From Pluralibacter sp. (GTDB lineage: Bacteria; Pseudomonadota; Gammaproteobacteria; Enterobacterales; Enterobacteriaceae), in assembly GCF_019237635.1 (NCBI RefSeq), contig NZ_JAFAGS010000001.1, forward strand, positions 1 to 46,382: a stretch of DNA of 46,382 bases, in the 5' to 3' direction. Under the pieces are notes generated by a model. It did no database searches, was not told the DNA's origin, and worked only from the letters and a program-made list of their open reading frames with translations. Shown here piece after piece: positions 46,190 to 46,382 of this stretch. The translations under genes and the position numbers were made by a program. The stretch's first letter is position 1; every line of letters starts with the position of its first letter.

Positions 46190-46211
46190 CCGCGTGACGT
46201 ATATCACGCGG
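46190..46211. terminator. Terminator after mdtP
   Basis: CCGCGTGA (46190-46197) and TCACGCGG (46204-46211) form a perfect 8-bp stem with a six-base loop, followed by TTTCTCATTT. It starts nine bases after the mdtP stop. Confidence 0.7.
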
Positions 46212-46310
46212 TTTCTCATTTCGACACGTCAAAATTGACGACGAACGGTTTTTCGTCAGCGCGTTGAGCAAAATCCCCCGTAATATCTCTACATTCCCAC
46301 ATCAGAAACA

Positions 46311-46326
46311 TGGCATAAAAGATGCA
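46311..46326 (+). promoter_or_regulatory. Sigma-54 promoter of fdhF
   Basis: TGGCATAAAAGATGCA matches the -24 GG / -12 GC sigma-54 consensus with ten bases between GG and GC, and it is the same core as the E. coli fdhF promoter as I recall it. About 60-90 bp upstream, TTTCGACA, AATTGACGACGAA and TTTTTCGTCA (46227-46260) are likely FhlA activator sites. Formate-dependent anaerobic expression is expected. Confidence 0.85.
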
Positions 46327-46377
46327 TTACAGTGATGTGACCGCATTCGTGCGTATTGTTTAACTGGAGCGAAACCG

Positions 46378-46382
46378 ATGAA
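46378..46382 (+). CDS. fdhF: Start of fdhF, formate dehydrogenase H (cut by the window edge)
   Basis: Only ATGAA is present, 52 bases after the sigma-54 promoter core and behind the ribosome site CTGGAGCG. The name rests on the promoter and on the E. coli order mdtP-fdhF. FdhF is the selenoprotein of the formate hydrogenlyase complex; none of its coding sequence beyond this point can be checked. Confidence 0.7.

Overview
The window is enterobacterial chromosome. The backbone runs cbpA-cbpM, yjcZ-crfC, yjdM-yjdN, phnF-phnP, yjdP, rpiB remnant, yjcS, ytcA, mdtN-mdtO-mdtP, then the first codon of fdhF behind its sigma-54 promoter. The yjcZ-to-fdhF part is collinear with the E. coli 93-minute region. 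Protein similarity is high but not at Escherichia level, and several accessory loci differ, so a Citrobacter/Enterobacter-type member of the Enterobacteriaceae is the best guess. The genus cannot be fixed from sequence alone.

Positions 1-7337 look like the end of an integrated island. They hold a complete Wadjet (JetABCD) anti-plasmid condensin operon on the minus strand, then about 470 bp of AT-rich non-coding DNA with a perfect CRP-type site. The stretch ends at 7338-7358 in a near-exact copy of the 3' end of a tRNA-Phe gene, the usual footprint of integration at pheU/pheV. Next come an HTH protein of unknown role and a small membrane protein under a promoter with ZntR/MerR architecture.

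Positions 8617-14696 form a self-contained anaerobic sugar module. A glycyl radical enzyme and its activase diverge from a fused fructose-family PTS EIIABC, which is followed by a GntR/UTRA regulator. The shared intergenic region has two identical 12-bp palindromes, one in front of each arm, plus an FNR-like site. I infer that the PTS phosphorylates an unknown polyol or sugar, the radical enzyme breaks a C-O bond in it, and the GntR protein senses it.

Positions 14822-20277 hold cbpAM, a NicO-family Ni/Co exporter behind a 13-bp inverted repeat, and yjcZ-crfC. Positions 20688-29706 hold yjdM, yjdN and the carbon-phosphorus lyase operon phnF to phnP. The transporter genes phnC, phnD and phnE are missing, and a pho-box promoter like that of phnC now sits directly before phnF.

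Positions 30087-36181 are a scar zone: rpiB truncated by a decayed IS1-family element, a large AIDA/Ag43-like autotransporter between two inverted 16-bp repeats, and a broken sugar-binding-protein gene. The latter is the remnant of a sugar operon whose isomerase, class II aldolase and PfkB kinase (36248-38820) remain intact. The end of the window carries the alkylsulfatase yjcS and an mdtNOP efflux operon in which mdtN is frameshifted.
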